Positions 33,172 through 41,817 of a stretch of 64,000 nucleotides of DNA are shown piece by piece (position 1 is the stretch's first letter; the number at the start of each line of letters is the position of its first letter). The stretch comes from JAUYQR01 sp050632395. GTDB lineage: Bacteria > Pseudomonadota > Alphaproteobacteria > Rhodobacterales > Rhodobacteraceae. Location of the stretch: positions 3,658,001 to 3,722,000 of the forward strand of contig NZ_CP192600.1 of the NCBI RefSeq assembly GCF_050632395.1, in the 5' to 3' direction. The notes beneath the pieces are model-generated. The model ran no database searches. It was not told the DNA's origin and worked only from the letters and a program-made list of their open reading frames with translations. The position numbers were made by a program, and so were the translations under genes.

Positions 33172-33200
33172 TTGCAGCCCCCCGCGACCTACCCTAAACA
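33172..33200 (+). promoter_or_regulatory. promoter of tRNA-Ala
   Basis: A -35 element TTGCAG (33172-33177), a 17-base spacer and a -10 element TAAACA (33195-33200) lie about 38 bases before the mature tRNA. Spacing and position fit a sigma-70-type promoter. Confidence 0.5.
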
Positions 33201-33237
33201 CCCGGCATCGCGGCGGCAACGGCGCGAGTTCTCCGGT

Positions 33238-33313
<76 letters not shown>

Positions 33314-33325
33314 AAGAGAAACTGA

Positions 33326-33353
33326 AAAAGGGACGGCTCACGCCGTCCCTTTT
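33326..33353 (+). terminator. rho-independent terminator after tRNA-Ala
   Basis: A perfect 12-bp stem AAAAGGGACGGC (33326-33337) / GCCGTCCCTTTT (33342-33353) with a TCAC loop and T-rich end lies 13 bases after the tRNA. It would terminate transcription in both directions. Confidence 0.85.
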
Positions 33354-33426
33354 CATTTGTGCGATGCGGGGGGGGGCGGTGGCGGCTTTGCCTTGCCATT
33401 CCCGCACCTGAACACGCCGCTGGGGC

Positions 33427-36400
33427 CTATTCGGCAGGGTGCCCACCGAGGCGGCCCCGCGATGCTTTCCACGCCCGGCGCTTGGCGCGCTGCCAGAACC
33501 ACGGGCGCGGATTGTCGTCCGAGGTGACCAGCATCAGAAGTGACGGGATAACGATCAGCGTCAGCACCGTTGCAAAGGCCAAGCCGAAGACGATCGCGCT
33601 GGACAGTGAAATCCACCACTGCGTCGATGGCGCACCGAACGTGGTTTCGTGGTGCAGAAGTTCGAGGTTCAGACCGAAGGCGATCGGCAAGACCCCAAGA
33701 ATGGCCGTCAGCGCCGTCAGCACCACTGGGCGGGCCCGCTCCCGGCAGGTTGCCAGGATCGCCTCGATCTTGGGCCGCCCTTCGCGCCGCAGCGTGTCGT
33801 AGGTGTCGATCAGGACGATGTTGTTGTTCACCACCACCCCCGCCAAGGCGATGATCCCGATGCCGGTCATCACGATGCCGAACGGCTGCGCCATCACCAG
33901 CAGTCCCAGCAAGACACCAATCGTTGACATGATCACCGCTGACAGCACCAGCCAGACCGAGGTGAAGCGGTTGAACTGCGCCAGAAGCACCACGAAGATC
34001 AGGAAGATCGCTGCCCCGAAGGCTTTCGACAGAAAAGCGCCGGCCTCGGCCTGCTCTGCATCCTCGCCCGCCAGTTTCCAGCGCACCCCGACCTTGTCGA
34101 GACCGGCCTTCGCCAATTCCGCTTCGATCGCTGCCCGCACCGGGTCGGCTTGCACGCCTTCGCGAATACCCGCCTGAACCGTCACCGTGCGCTCGCCGTC
34201 CAGCCGGTTCAACGTGCCGGTCGTGGGCACCGCAACCCGCGTCACGAAGTTCGAGATCGGCACCGAGCCGGCCGCTGTCTGAATGCGCAACTGGTCAAGT
34301 GCGGAAATCGTACGCTGTTCGGATGGCAGGCGCAGCACGATATCCACCGCGTCATCCGACCCGGCAGGCCGGTAATCCGAAAGCTTCAGGCCGCCGGTGA
34401 CAAGTTGCACCATTGCCCCGACCGTGCTGGGCGCGATCCCAAAGCGGGCCGCTTCGGCGCGATCGACCTGCAGTTCCCAGTCGACGCCGGGAGGCGGCAA
34501 GCCATTGCTGACGTCGATGACGTCGGGCATCTCCTTCAGGCGTTCCGCAACTGCCTTGGCCACGTCATTCAGCCCGGCCGGATTGGCGGCGGACAGCTGG
34601 ATCTGGATCGCCTTGCCTGTGGGCGGGCCTGCCTGGGGCACCGAGACTTCGATATCCACGCCGGGGATACCCGTCATCGCACCACGCAGGTCGGCCAGAA
34701 TCGCGTTCGCGTTCTTGCGTTCGCGCCAATCGACGAATTCGTACTGGATAACGCCAATCACATCCGCAGCAACCTCGTTGCCCGCGCCACCGGCGGCACC
34801 AGACCGGGTGTAGACAGTGGCAATTCCCGGCCAGCCCAGAATGCGCTTCTCGGCCTGCCTGACCAGAACATCCTTTTCTTCGATCGAAAGGTTGCCGCGG
34901 GCCTTCACATACAGCAGGCCGAACTCCGGTTCGACGTTGGGAAAAAATTCCACGCCCTTGCCGAATTTCACATAGGCATAGGGCACCGTGCCAAGCAGCC
35001 CAAGCGCCAGAAACAGCACGATCACCGGATGCCGGACGGCCTTGCCGACCACCCACATATACGGCCCGTCGCGGTGTTGCGGCGGGTGCTTGAATGGCTT
35101 GGCCAATAGCGCGCCAAGGGTCGGCACGAAGATCAGCGCATAGACAAGCGACGCGGACAGCGTGACGATCAGCGTGATCGGCATGTATTTCATGAACTCG
35201 CCCACGACACCAGGCCAGAACAGCAGCGGCGAGAACGCAGCGATCCGCGTCAGAGTCGCTGCAGTGACCGGGCCCGCCATGCGGTGCGATGCCATCGCAA
35301 AGGCGTCGCGCTTGTCCATACCCTCGGACATGCGCCGTTCGGCAAATTCGGTGACGATGATCGCGTCGTCGACCAGCATCCCCACCGCAAGGATCAGAGA
35401 GAACAGCACCACGATGTTGACCGTGTATCCCGCCAGCGACAGCGCCAGCATCCCCATCAGGAATGAGGCTGGGATCGCCAGCCCGATCAGCAGCGAGGCC
35501 CGCATCGAGAGCGCAAAAAGGATCACGATGAACACAAGGATCACCGCCGTCAGCACCGAATTCTGCAGGTCAGACAGAAGCTGCCTGATGTCTTTAGACT
35601 TGTCCTGACTGAAGGTGACGATCGTACCCTCTGGCAATTGCGACCGGAACTCCTCGGTGACCGCCTTGACCTCGTCGACGGTGGCGATCAGGTTCGCACC
35701 GGTCCGCTTTGACACTTCGATCGCAACAGCGGCCGCGCCGTTCAGTCGGGTGATGGTCTTGGGGTCCTTGTAGGTCGGACGGATCGAGGCGATGTCGCGG
35801 ACCCGCACGATGGCCGATCCGGTGGAGATGACAGGAAGATTCGCCACATCTTCGGCGGTTTCGATCAGGGCAGGAACCTTGATCGCATAACGACCCTCCT
35901 GGCCTTCGAGTGACCCAGCGGCCACCAACTGGTTGCCCGAGGTGAAGCCCTGGATCAGCACGTCAGGGCGCAGGCCGTAGGTAGCAAGTTTCGCCGGGTC
36001 CACCACGACTTCGACCAGATCGTCGCGCACGCCCTGAAGGCTTGCATCCAGAACGCCGGTCAACTCCTCGATCTTGTCGCGCAGCTCGCGGCCGGTCTTT
36101 GCCAGAACTGTTTCCGGCACATCGCCCGAAAGGGTGATCACCAGAACCGGGAATTCCGAGATGTTCACCTCATTGACGGACGGCTCGTCAGCACCTGCCG
36201 GCAATTCGGGGCGGGCCTGCGCCACCTTGTTGCGCACGTCATCCAGGGCCTTGTTCAGGTCTGCACCAGCCTGAAACTCGATCACGACATTGCCGCCGCC
36301 CTGATAGGCCGTGGCGGTCATCTTCTTGATGCCGGTAATGGATTTCAGCGCGGTTTCCATCGGCCGCAAGAGCAGCCGCTCGGAGTCTTCGGGTGAAATT

Positions 36401-36558
36401 CCCGCATAACCCATGCTGACATAAAGGATCGGGATCTGGACGTCCGGCTCGGCCTCCTTGGGGATGCTGACATAGGCCAGCGCCCCTGCAAGCATCAGAA
36501 ACAGAAGGATCGAGACCGTCAGCCTCGCGTTTGCAATGGCGGTTTCGACGATTTTCAT
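33427..36558 (-). CDS. RND efflux transporter permease subunit
   Basis: A 1043-residue inner-membrane pump of the RND (AcrB/MexB-like) superfamily, exporting small molecules by proton antiport together with the adaptor and an outer-membrane channel. Seen: N-terminal helix NARLTVSILLFLMLAGALAY, the large periplasmic loop, the proton-relay segment SLILAVGMLVDDAIIVTEFA (paired Asp), a second periplasmic loop and a C-terminal block of helices with GIIALAGVVVNNNIVLIDTY. Its substrate is unknown. The start overlaps the adaptor stop as ATGA. No outer-membrane TolC-like gene is present here. Confidence 0.92.
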   Translation of the reverse strand: MKIVETAIANARLTVSILLFLMLAGALAYVSIPKEAEPDVQIPILYVSMGYAGISPEDSERLLLRPMETALKSITGIKKMTATAYQGGGNVVIEFQAGADLNKALDDVRNKVAQARPELPAGADEPSVNEVNISEFPVLVITLSGDVPETVLAKTGRELRDKIEELTGVLDASLQGVRDDLVEVVVDPAKLATYGLRPDVLIQGFTSGNQLVAAGSLEGQEGRYAIKVPALIETAEDVANLPVISTGSAIVRVRDIASIRPTYKDPKTITRLNGAAAVAIEVSKRTGANLIATVDEVKAVTEEFRSQLPEGTIVTFSQDKSKDIRQLLSDLQNSVLTAVILVFIVILFALSMRASLLIGLAIPASFLMGMLALSLAGYTVNIVVLFSLILAVGMLVDDAIIVTEFAERRMSEGMDKRDAFAMASHRMAGPVTAATLTRIAAFSPLLFWPGVVGEFMKYMPITLIVTLSASLVYALIFVPTLGALLAKPFKHPPQHRDGPYMWVVGKAVRHPVIVLFLALGLLGTVPYAYVKFGKGVEFFPNVEPEFGLLYVKARGNLSIEEKDVLVRQAEKRILGWPGIATVYTRSGAAGGAGNEVAADVIGVIQYEFVDWRERKNANAILADLRGAMTGIPGVDIEVSVPQAGPPTGKAIQIQLSAANPAGLNDVAKAVAERLKEMPDVIDVSNGLPPPGVDWELQVDRAEAARFGIAPSTVGAMVQLVTGGLKLSDYRPAGSDDAVDIVLRLPSEQRTISALDQLRIQTAAGSVPISNFVTRVAVPTTGTLNRLDGERTVTVQAGIREGVQADPVRAAIEAELAKAGLDKVGVRWKLAGEDAEQAEAGAFLSKAFGAAIFLIFVVLLAQFNRFTSVWLVLSAVIMSTIGVLLGLLVMAQPFGIVMTGIGIIALAGVVVNNNIVLIDTYDTLRREGRPKIEAILATCRERARPVVLTALTAILGVLPIAFGLNLELLHHETTFGAPSTQWWISLSSAIVFGLAFATVLTLIVIPSLLMLVTSDDNPRPWFWQRAKRRAWKASRGRLGGHPAE

Positions 36559-37676
36559 TGGTCAACCCCGTCAATCGCTGCGATCTCGACGGGGTCGCCG
36601 TCCTGCACAAGGTCCTGACCGGCCACGATGATCTTTACGCCTTCGGGGACACCGGTGACAACCAGCCCGTCCTCGGTGTCGTCAATGATCGAAATCGGGG
36701 CAAACGCGGCAAGGCCGTCGGCGCCGACCACGCGAAGGCCAAGTTCGCCCGTCTCGGCCAGCGTGATGATCGAGCGTGGCACCGTGACTGCACGTTGCGG
36801 ATCGGCGCTCAGTTCCACCTCGGCGCTCATCCCGGACGGAATCGCATTGCCGGGGTTGGACAGCAGGATTTCCACCGGGAAGGTCCGCGTTTCGGCCGAT
36901 GCCTCGCGTGAGACGATGCGAACCGTGCCCTCCAGCCTCTCGCCGTTCACCAGCGTGACCGAGGCCGGCGACCCGGGGGCGACGCTGCCCACGTCAACTT
37001 CGCTGACCTCGGCCCGCACCAGGATCGGGTCCAGCGATAGGATTGTCGCAACCGGCGTGCCGGTCTGCACCCATTCGCCAAGTTCGACCTCGACCGAATC
37101 CACGACGCCGGCAAAAGGCGCCTTGAGTTGCAGCCGGTCCATCGCCGCATTGGCGCGGTTAAGTTCCGCCGCCGCCGCGTCGCGCGCGGAGCGGGCGCTT
37201 GTCAGCTGGATCTCGGGGGTATTGCCGCCTGAAAACAGGCGCTCGGCAACTGCGAGCTCACGTTCGCGCTGATCAAGCGCGATCTGCGCGATCTCGGCCT
37301 GGGCGAGGGTTTCGGGGCCTTCCAGAGTCAGGACAACAGCCCCCTGCGCGACCGAGGCACCCTTTTCCATCGCAAGCTTGTCAATCACGCCATCCGCGCG
37401 GGCGGCCAGGTCGACCCGCTTGTCTGCAGCGGTCGTTCCCGACAGCCGGATGATCCTTGCGTGATTGGCAAAGACCGGCTCCATCACCGCAACCGTCCGT
37501 ACCAACGGTGCGGGGGCTGGCGCTTCTGCCGCCGCTTCGCCGGTCTGCACCCCGCCATCCGACGCTTCGGATTGCGCGCTTCCAACGGCGGAAAACTTGC
37601 CCGTCGCAATCCAGCCAGCGGCAACCACCAGAACCACCAACGCCGCGATGCGATGAAATTTTGGAAAAGCTGACAC
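36555..37676 (-). CDS. RND efflux periplasmic adaptor (membrane fusion) subunit
   Basis: Adaptor linking the RND pump to an outer-membrane channel. 373 residues from a GTG at 37676, which has AGGAA seven bases upstream; an ATG at 37706 adds ten residues. A signal-anchor (PKFHRIAALVVLVVAAGWIA) precedes a barrel-sandwich hybrid domain (RADGVIDKLAMEKGASVAQG), an alpha hairpin (LAQAEIAQIALDQRERELAV) and a beta-barrel (VVDSVEVELGEWVQTGTPVA). The stop overlaps the pump start by four bases, so the two are expressed together. Confidence 0.85.
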   Translation of the reverse strand: MSAFPKFHRIAALVVLVVAAGWIATGKFSAVGSAQSEASDGGVQTGEAAAEAPAPAPLVRTVAVMEPVFANHARIIRLSGTTAADKRVDLAARADGVIDKLAMEKGASVAQGAVVLTLEGPETLAQAEIAQIALDQRERELAVAERLFSGGNTPEIQLTSARSARDAAAAELNRANAAMDRLQLKAPFAGVVDSVEVELGEWVQTGTPVATILSLDPILVRAEVSEVDVGSVAPGSPASVTLVNGERLEGTVRIVSREASAETRTFPVEILLSNPGNAIPSGMSAEVELSADPQRAVTVPRSIITLAETGELGLRVVGADGLAAFAPISIIDDTEDGLVVTGVPEGVKIIVAGQDLVQDGDPVEIAAIDGVDQ

Positions 37677-38016
37677 TCTGATATTCCTATTGAAAAGCTG
37701 GCCCATGCAGTCCGCCACGACGCAACCCACGGTGGTCAAGTCGGGCGACACCCGCTGCGTCCTGAGCGGCAACGTTTACCCTCAGATGCAAAGCACGTCC
37801 AGTCGCCCGTGCTGGGGTCTAGGCACGGGATAGCCGCTTCAGGCTTGACAGATGCCGCCAAAAACCCCATGTGCACCCAATCCGAAGCCCGTGCCGCGTG
37901 AGCACCGAAAGGCCCGGACACAGGTTTCCTCCATCACGCAGGGGCGCCGCTAGCGGCACGGTCACGGGCAATCGCTCGGGGCGAGGGTCGCTTGCCCTTA
38001 CGTACTGGACAAAACC
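37677..38016. other. 340-base divergent gap between RND adaptor and rhlE
   Basis: No gene is seen. The gap should hold the promoters of both the adaptor (minus) and rhlE (plus). A 7-bp hairpin, CCCGTGC/GCACGGG (37806-37829), and a -35-like TTGACA (37845-37850) are visible; a matching -10 was not found. The rhlE leader is probably long. Confidence 0.5.
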
Positions 38017-39369
38017 ATGACCACTTTTGCTGACCTCGGCCTTTCGCCCAAACTGCTGAAGGCCCTTGAAAAGACCAACCTCAAGCTGCCGACGCCGATC
38101 CAGGCGCAGGCCATCCCGCACATCATGCAGGGCCGCGACCTGATGGGCCTTGCCCAGACAGGAACCGGCAAGACCGCTGCCTTCGGTCTGCCCCTGCTGC
38201 ACCGGCTTCTGGACCTTGGCCACCCGCCGGGGCCGAAGAACGTTCGTGCCCTGATCCTCGCGCCGACCCGTGAACTGATCGGTCAGATCAAGGACAACCT
38301 CGAAGTTTTTACCAAGGGGACCGCCGTCAAGGTCACGATGGTCGTTGGAGGCGCGTCGCTGTTCAAGCAGGCGCAGGCGTTGTCCAAGGGCACCGATGTG
38401 CTGGTCGCGACGCCGGGGCGTCTGATCGACCTTCTGGAACGCGGGGACGTCAGCCTTGAAAAGTGCGGCTATCTCGTTCTGGACGAGGCTGACCACATGC
38501 TCGACATGGGATTCATCCACTCGTTGCGGAAGATCGCAAAGCACATCCCGCTGAAGCGCCAAACAATGTTGTTTTCGGCAACTATGCCCAAGGACATCTC
38601 GGAAATCGCCGACACCTATCTGCGCGACCCGATCCGCGTGCAGGTCGCTCCTCCGGGCAAGCCGATCGAAAAGATTGTCCAAGGCGTGCATTACATCCCG
38701 AACGGCGACAAGGCACGCTTGCTGGAAACCTACCTACGGCAGCATGTCGGCGAGCAGGCGCTGGTCTTTGGCCGTACCAAGCACGGCTCGGAAAAGCTGT
38801 GCAAGCTGCTGGCGACATGGGGCTTCAAGGTCGGCTCGATCCACGGCAACAAAAGCCAGAACCAGCGCGACCGGACGCTGAGCGAATTCCGCGGCGGCGA
38901 ACTTGATGTGCTGGTGGCGACCGATGTCGCAGCGCGCGGCATCGACATTCCGACGGTTCGGCACGTCTACAACTTCGACCTGCCCAACGTGGCAGAAAAC
39001 TACGTTCACCGTATCGGGCGCACCGCCCGTGCAGGCGCGGAAGGGACGGCCGTCGCATTTTGCGCCCCGGCTGAAATGGACGAACTGCAGGCAATCGAAA
39101 AGCTGTTGAAGAAGCCCATTCCGGTTCTGGGCGGGGCGCCCTGGGCTGCCGATATGGTCGCTGCGGCCCCGAAGCCCGGCCAGAACCGCGGCCAGCGGCC
39201 CGCAAACAAGGGCGGGCAGAAACCCGGTGCCAAGCCCCCGGCAAAAGGCGCTGGTGGCCGTCCCGGCAACCCGGCACACAGGACCGCTCCGCCAAAGCCT
39301 GCCGGCGGCACCTTTGCGCCACGCAGGCCGGATGCGAACAAGGCCGGGGCAACACGCCGCCCCGGCTGA
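38017..39369 (+). CDS. rhlE: DEAD-box ATP-dependent RNA helicase RhlE-like
   Basis: A 450-residue RNA helicase. Motifs seen: Q motif (LKLPTPIQAQAIPHIMQGRD), Walker A AQTGTGKTAAF, PTRELIGQI, Walker B DEADHMLDMGF, SAT (FSATMPKD), and in the second RecA domain VATDVAARGID and HRIGRTARAGAEGTA. The C-terminus is a Lys/Arg/Pro/Gly-rich extension (GQRPANKGGQKPGAKPPAKG onward) suited to RNA binding. It is a monocistronic gene convergent with the CII-like gene. Confidence 0.93.
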   Translation: MTTFADLGLSPKLLKALEKTNLKLPTPIQAQAIPHIMQGRDLMGLAQTGTGKTAAFGLPLLHRLLDLGHPPGPKNVRALILAPTRELIGQIKDNLEVFTKGTAVKVTMVVGGASLFKQAQALSKGTDVLVATPGRLIDLLERGDVSLEKCGYLVLDEADHMLDMGFIHSLRKIAKHIPLKRQTMLFSATMPKDISEIADTYLRDPIRVQVAPPGKPIEKIVQGVHYIPNGDKARLLETYLRQHVGEQALVFGRTKHGSEKLCKLLATWGFKVGSIHGNKSQNQRDRTLSEFRGGELDVLVATDVAARGIDIPTVRHVYNFDLPNVAENYVHRIGRTARAGAEGTAVAFCAPAEMDELQAIEKLLKKPIPVLGGAPWAADMVAAAPKPGQNRGQRPANKGGQKPGAKPPAKGAGGRPGNPAHRTAPPKPAGGTFAPRRPDANKAGATRRPG

Positions 39370-39393
39370 TACCGATCAGGGCGCGCCGTCTTC

Positions 39394-39846
39394 TCAGGGG
39401 GCCCCGTCTTCCAGGTTAAGCTTCATGTCCAGCAGCACCTGCTGGATGGCCAGCGTCTCGCGCAGCAGGCGCTTGGCTTCGTTGACGGAAATCACGCCGT
39501 CGCCGATGGCCTGGTTGTATTCGGACATCAGGATGGCAAAGCGCTGTGCAAGTGCCACGACATCCTGATTGACCCCCTTCGAGGCCGCATTCCTGCGTTC
39601 AGCATCATACGACAGCGTGATGCCACGCAGATCGGCCAATGCCGAGGTCACATGCGGGTGGCGCGCGGCCCCTTCCAGTAGGGCGACCACGTCGATCGGC
39701 ATGAAGCGGTCGCCGTGTTCTTCGTTGTCCGAATAGTACCGACCGATCGTCGCCTTGGATTTGCCCGTCAGTTCGCAAGCCGCCTCGACGCCCACATCCT
39801 TGACCAACGCCTCGGTGTGCTTCTTCAGGTAAGTCGCAATCGACAT
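39394..39846 (-). CDS. CII-like DNA-binding protein
   Basis: A 150-residue protein with a probable helix-turn-helix (VEAACELTGKSKATIGRYYS) and a helical C-terminus (GDGVISVNEAKRLLRETLAI). The opening MSIATYLKKHTEALVKDVGV and LLEGAARHPHVTSALAD resemble phage CII/CP76 regulatory proteins. No other phage gene lies near, so it is likely a domesticated or core regulator. GGAG sits five bases before the ATG. A perfect 7-bp inverted repeat lies upstream (39938-39955). Confidence 0.6.
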   Translation of the reverse strand: MSIATYLKKHTEALVKDVGVEAACELTGKSKATIGRYYSDNEEHGDRFMPIDVVALLEGAARHPHVTSALADLRGITLSYDAERRNAASKGVNQDVVALAQRFAILMSEYNQAIGDGVISVNEAKRLLRETLAIQQVLLDMKLNLEDGAP

Positions 39847-40156
39847 GTTTGCTCCACTGTCCCAACGGCAAGCGGTGGGGAAATCGCTACGATTTTTCCC
39901 ATTAATGGGGTCGCAAGGCTTTGTCATTGATAAACACGTTCCGAGTGTTCGGAACTGTCACGAGTAGCCGATGTCCCCAGCATCGGCATGGGTGGGGACC
40001 CGCCGTCACGTCGCTTTCACTTTGGGCGGCAACGGCGGGACTCCGTCGTTCGGCGGCGGGTCTTCGTGACCAAGTACTGCGCGGTGCAGTTAGCCTCGCC
40101 CCTGCGATCCTCTATCTTGCGCCCGGACCGTTTGTTACGCTAGGCGTATCCTCGAC
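39847..40156. other. 310-base divergent gap between CII-like gene and tdk
   Basis: No gene is seen. It carries the perfect inverted repeat GTTCCGA/TCGGAAC (39938-39955) and hairpin-like GTCCCC/GGGGAC (39973-39999). The region serves as upstream DNA for both genes. No clear promoter was identified. Confidence 0.5.
39938..39955. promoter_or_regulatory. perfect inverted repeat in the CII-like/tdk gap
   Basis: GTTCCGA (39938-39944), GTGT, TCGGAAC (39949-39955). It lies about 90 bases upstream of the CII-like gene. The GTTC/GAAC ends resemble parts of LexA boxes, but the alphaproteobacterial GTTC-N7-GTTC spacing is not met. An autoregulatory operator of the CII-like protein is inference. Confidence 0.4.
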
Positions 40157-40735
40157 ATGGCGAAGCTTTACTTCCATTTTTCGACGATGAACGCAGGCAA
40201 GTCGACCTTGCTGCTTCAGGCATCCCACAACTACCGGGAACGCGGGATGGCGACATATCTGATCACCGCGCAGTTCGACAACCGCGCAGGCGAAGGCCGC
40301 ATCGCAAGCCGCATCGGAATTGGCGAACCTGCCGATACTTTTGCACCGTCCGATGATCTTTACGCCCGGCTCAAGTCACGGTTCGCGGCCGGTCCGGTCG
40401 CTTGCGTGTTCATCGATGAAGCGCAGTTCCTGACCAAGGAACAGGTATGGCAACTGGCGTGTGCGGTGGACGATCTGGGTGTGCCGGTCATGTGCTACGG
40501 GCTGCGGGTCGACTTTCAGGGCAATCTGTTTCCCGGTTCGGCAGCCTTGCTGGCTTGGGCTGACGAGATGCGCGAGGTGCGCACTATCTGCCATTGCGGC
40601 AAGAAGGCCACCATGGTCATCCGCCGCGGCCCCGACGGCAAGGCGCTGAAAGAGGGCGATCAGGTCGTGATCGGCGGAAACGAGACTTATGTGTCGCTTT
40701 GCCGCCGCCATTGGCGAGAAGCGGTCGAGGGCTGA
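40157..40735 (+). CDS. tdk: thymidine kinase
   Basis: Phosphorylates thymidine to dTMP in nucleoside salvage. 192 residues, standard type II TK. P-loop FSTMNAGKSTLLLQ, the acidic/Walker B region CVFIDEAQFLTKEQ, GLRVDFQGNLF, and the zinc-ribbon ligands CHCGKKA and CRRHW are all present. Its 3' end overlaps the convergent EamA gene by 49 bases. It is separated from the upp-add-deo-cdd operon by three genes. Confidence 0.95.
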   Translation: MAKLYFHFSTMNAGKSTLLLQASHNYRERGMATYLITAQFDNRAGEGRIASRIGIGEPADTFAPSDDLYARLKSRFAAGPVACVFIDEAQFLTKEQVWQLACAVDDLGVPVMCYGLRVDFQGNLFPGSAALLAWADEMREVRTICHCGKKATMVIRRGPDGKALKEGDQVVIGGNETYVSLCRRHWREAVEG

Positions 40736-41652
40736 CGCGAAACCAGCGCTCCGGCCAAGGCGATCATCGCCATGCCGACAATCGCCGTCGCTGTCAGCGT
40801 TTCGTTCCACAGCAGCCACCCCCACGCCGCCGAGCAGGGCAGGATCACGTATTCGAACACCGAGACGCGCGAAGCTTCGGCAAGTTGATAAGCCTTGATG
40901 ATCAATCCAACCCCCAGCAGCGAACCGGACGCCTGAACGAACGTCCACCACAGGAACGTGGCATCGGGCCAGGCCGCACCGCGCAGGATGAAACCGTCGG
41001 CCCCTTCGGCTGCGACGACCGGCAAGAATGCCAGCACGGCCATTCCGACCAAACCGAACACGCCGAGAACGACAAAGAATCCCGCAAGCATGGTTTCCGC
41101 AGTTTCGTCGGCGCACATTTCCCGAGTGGCGATGTTGCCGACGGCGTAAAGCGCACCGGACAGGACGGGCAGCACCGCAGCAAGCGTGGCTCCGGCAAGC
41201 GCGGACGGGCCCAGCACCAGCACGACGCCAAGAAATCCGACGGCTACGGCAAATACCTGCAACAGACCGATCTGGCGGCCAAGTGTGAACCGCTGGATCA
41301 AGAGCACGAAGATCGGCGCGGTGAACAGACCCGCCGCGACCTGTGCCACCGGAAGAAACGCCAACGCCCCGAAGTAGATCAGCATTGCACAGCCATGCGT
41401 GATCGACCGGAACGCTACCGCGCCAAGGCTTTTCGGGCGAAGCCGCATGCCAAGGCCAAACGCCAGCACCGCCAACAGGACCAGCGCCATTGCAGACCGT
41501 GTTGCGTGGAACTGCCAAAGCCCGAAATCTTCGGCGATCACCCGCACATAGTTGTCGGTGAAACCGATGATCATCGCATACCCAAGAACCGCAGCAGCGG
41601 CCGCCAGCGTTCGGTTCTGGGTGGCGCCGTTCGTGATGGATGTGTCGGTCAT
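40687..41652 (-). CDS. EamA/DMT family transporter
   Basis: A 321-residue membrane transporter with ten hydrophobic segments, two EamA repeats (first: AAAAAVLGYAMIIGFTDNYV to VAVGFLGVVLVLGPS; second: TLAAVLPVLSGALYAVGNIA to LLWNETLTATAIVGMAMIAL). The latter ends in the family segment PCSAAWGWLLWNE. Expected function is export or uptake of amino acids or small metabolites. Its 3' end overlaps tdk by 49 bases on the opposite strand, a fairly large convergent overlap. Confidence 0.88.
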   Translation of the reverse strand: MTDTSITNGATQNRTLAAAAAVLGYAMIIGFTDNYVRVIAEDFGLWQFHATRSAMALVLLAVLAFGLGMRLRPKSLGAVAFRSITHGCAMLIYFGALAFLPVAQVAAGLFTAPIFVLLIQRFTLGRQIGLLQVFAVAVGFLGVVLVLGPSALAGATLAAVLPVLSGALYAVGNIATREMCADETAETMLAGFFVVLGVFGLVGMAVLAFLPVVAAEGADGFILRGAAWPDATFLWWTFVQASGSLLGVGLIIKAYQLAEASRVSVFEYVILPCSAAWGWLLWNETLTATAIVGMAMIALAGALVSRQPSTASRQWRRQSDT

Positions 41653-41817
41653 GCCTTACGACTAAGGCTAGCGCGTCCACGGCTCGCGCCTGATTGCGAC
41701 GCGTACCGCGAGATTTGAACGAATCCGCCAAGCTGGCAGGCCATTCGGGCGCAGGCGATTGTGGCTCCACGACGCAAGGGCTATGGTTCGCCGAAACAGG
41801 CAGAGACAAATCGCCAG

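Noticed and set aside
39938..39955. LexA box in the CII-like/tdk gap
   Set aside because: GTTC repeats are present but the N5 spacing differs from the alphaproteobacterial GTTC-N7-GTTC site; kept only as an unassigned palindrome.
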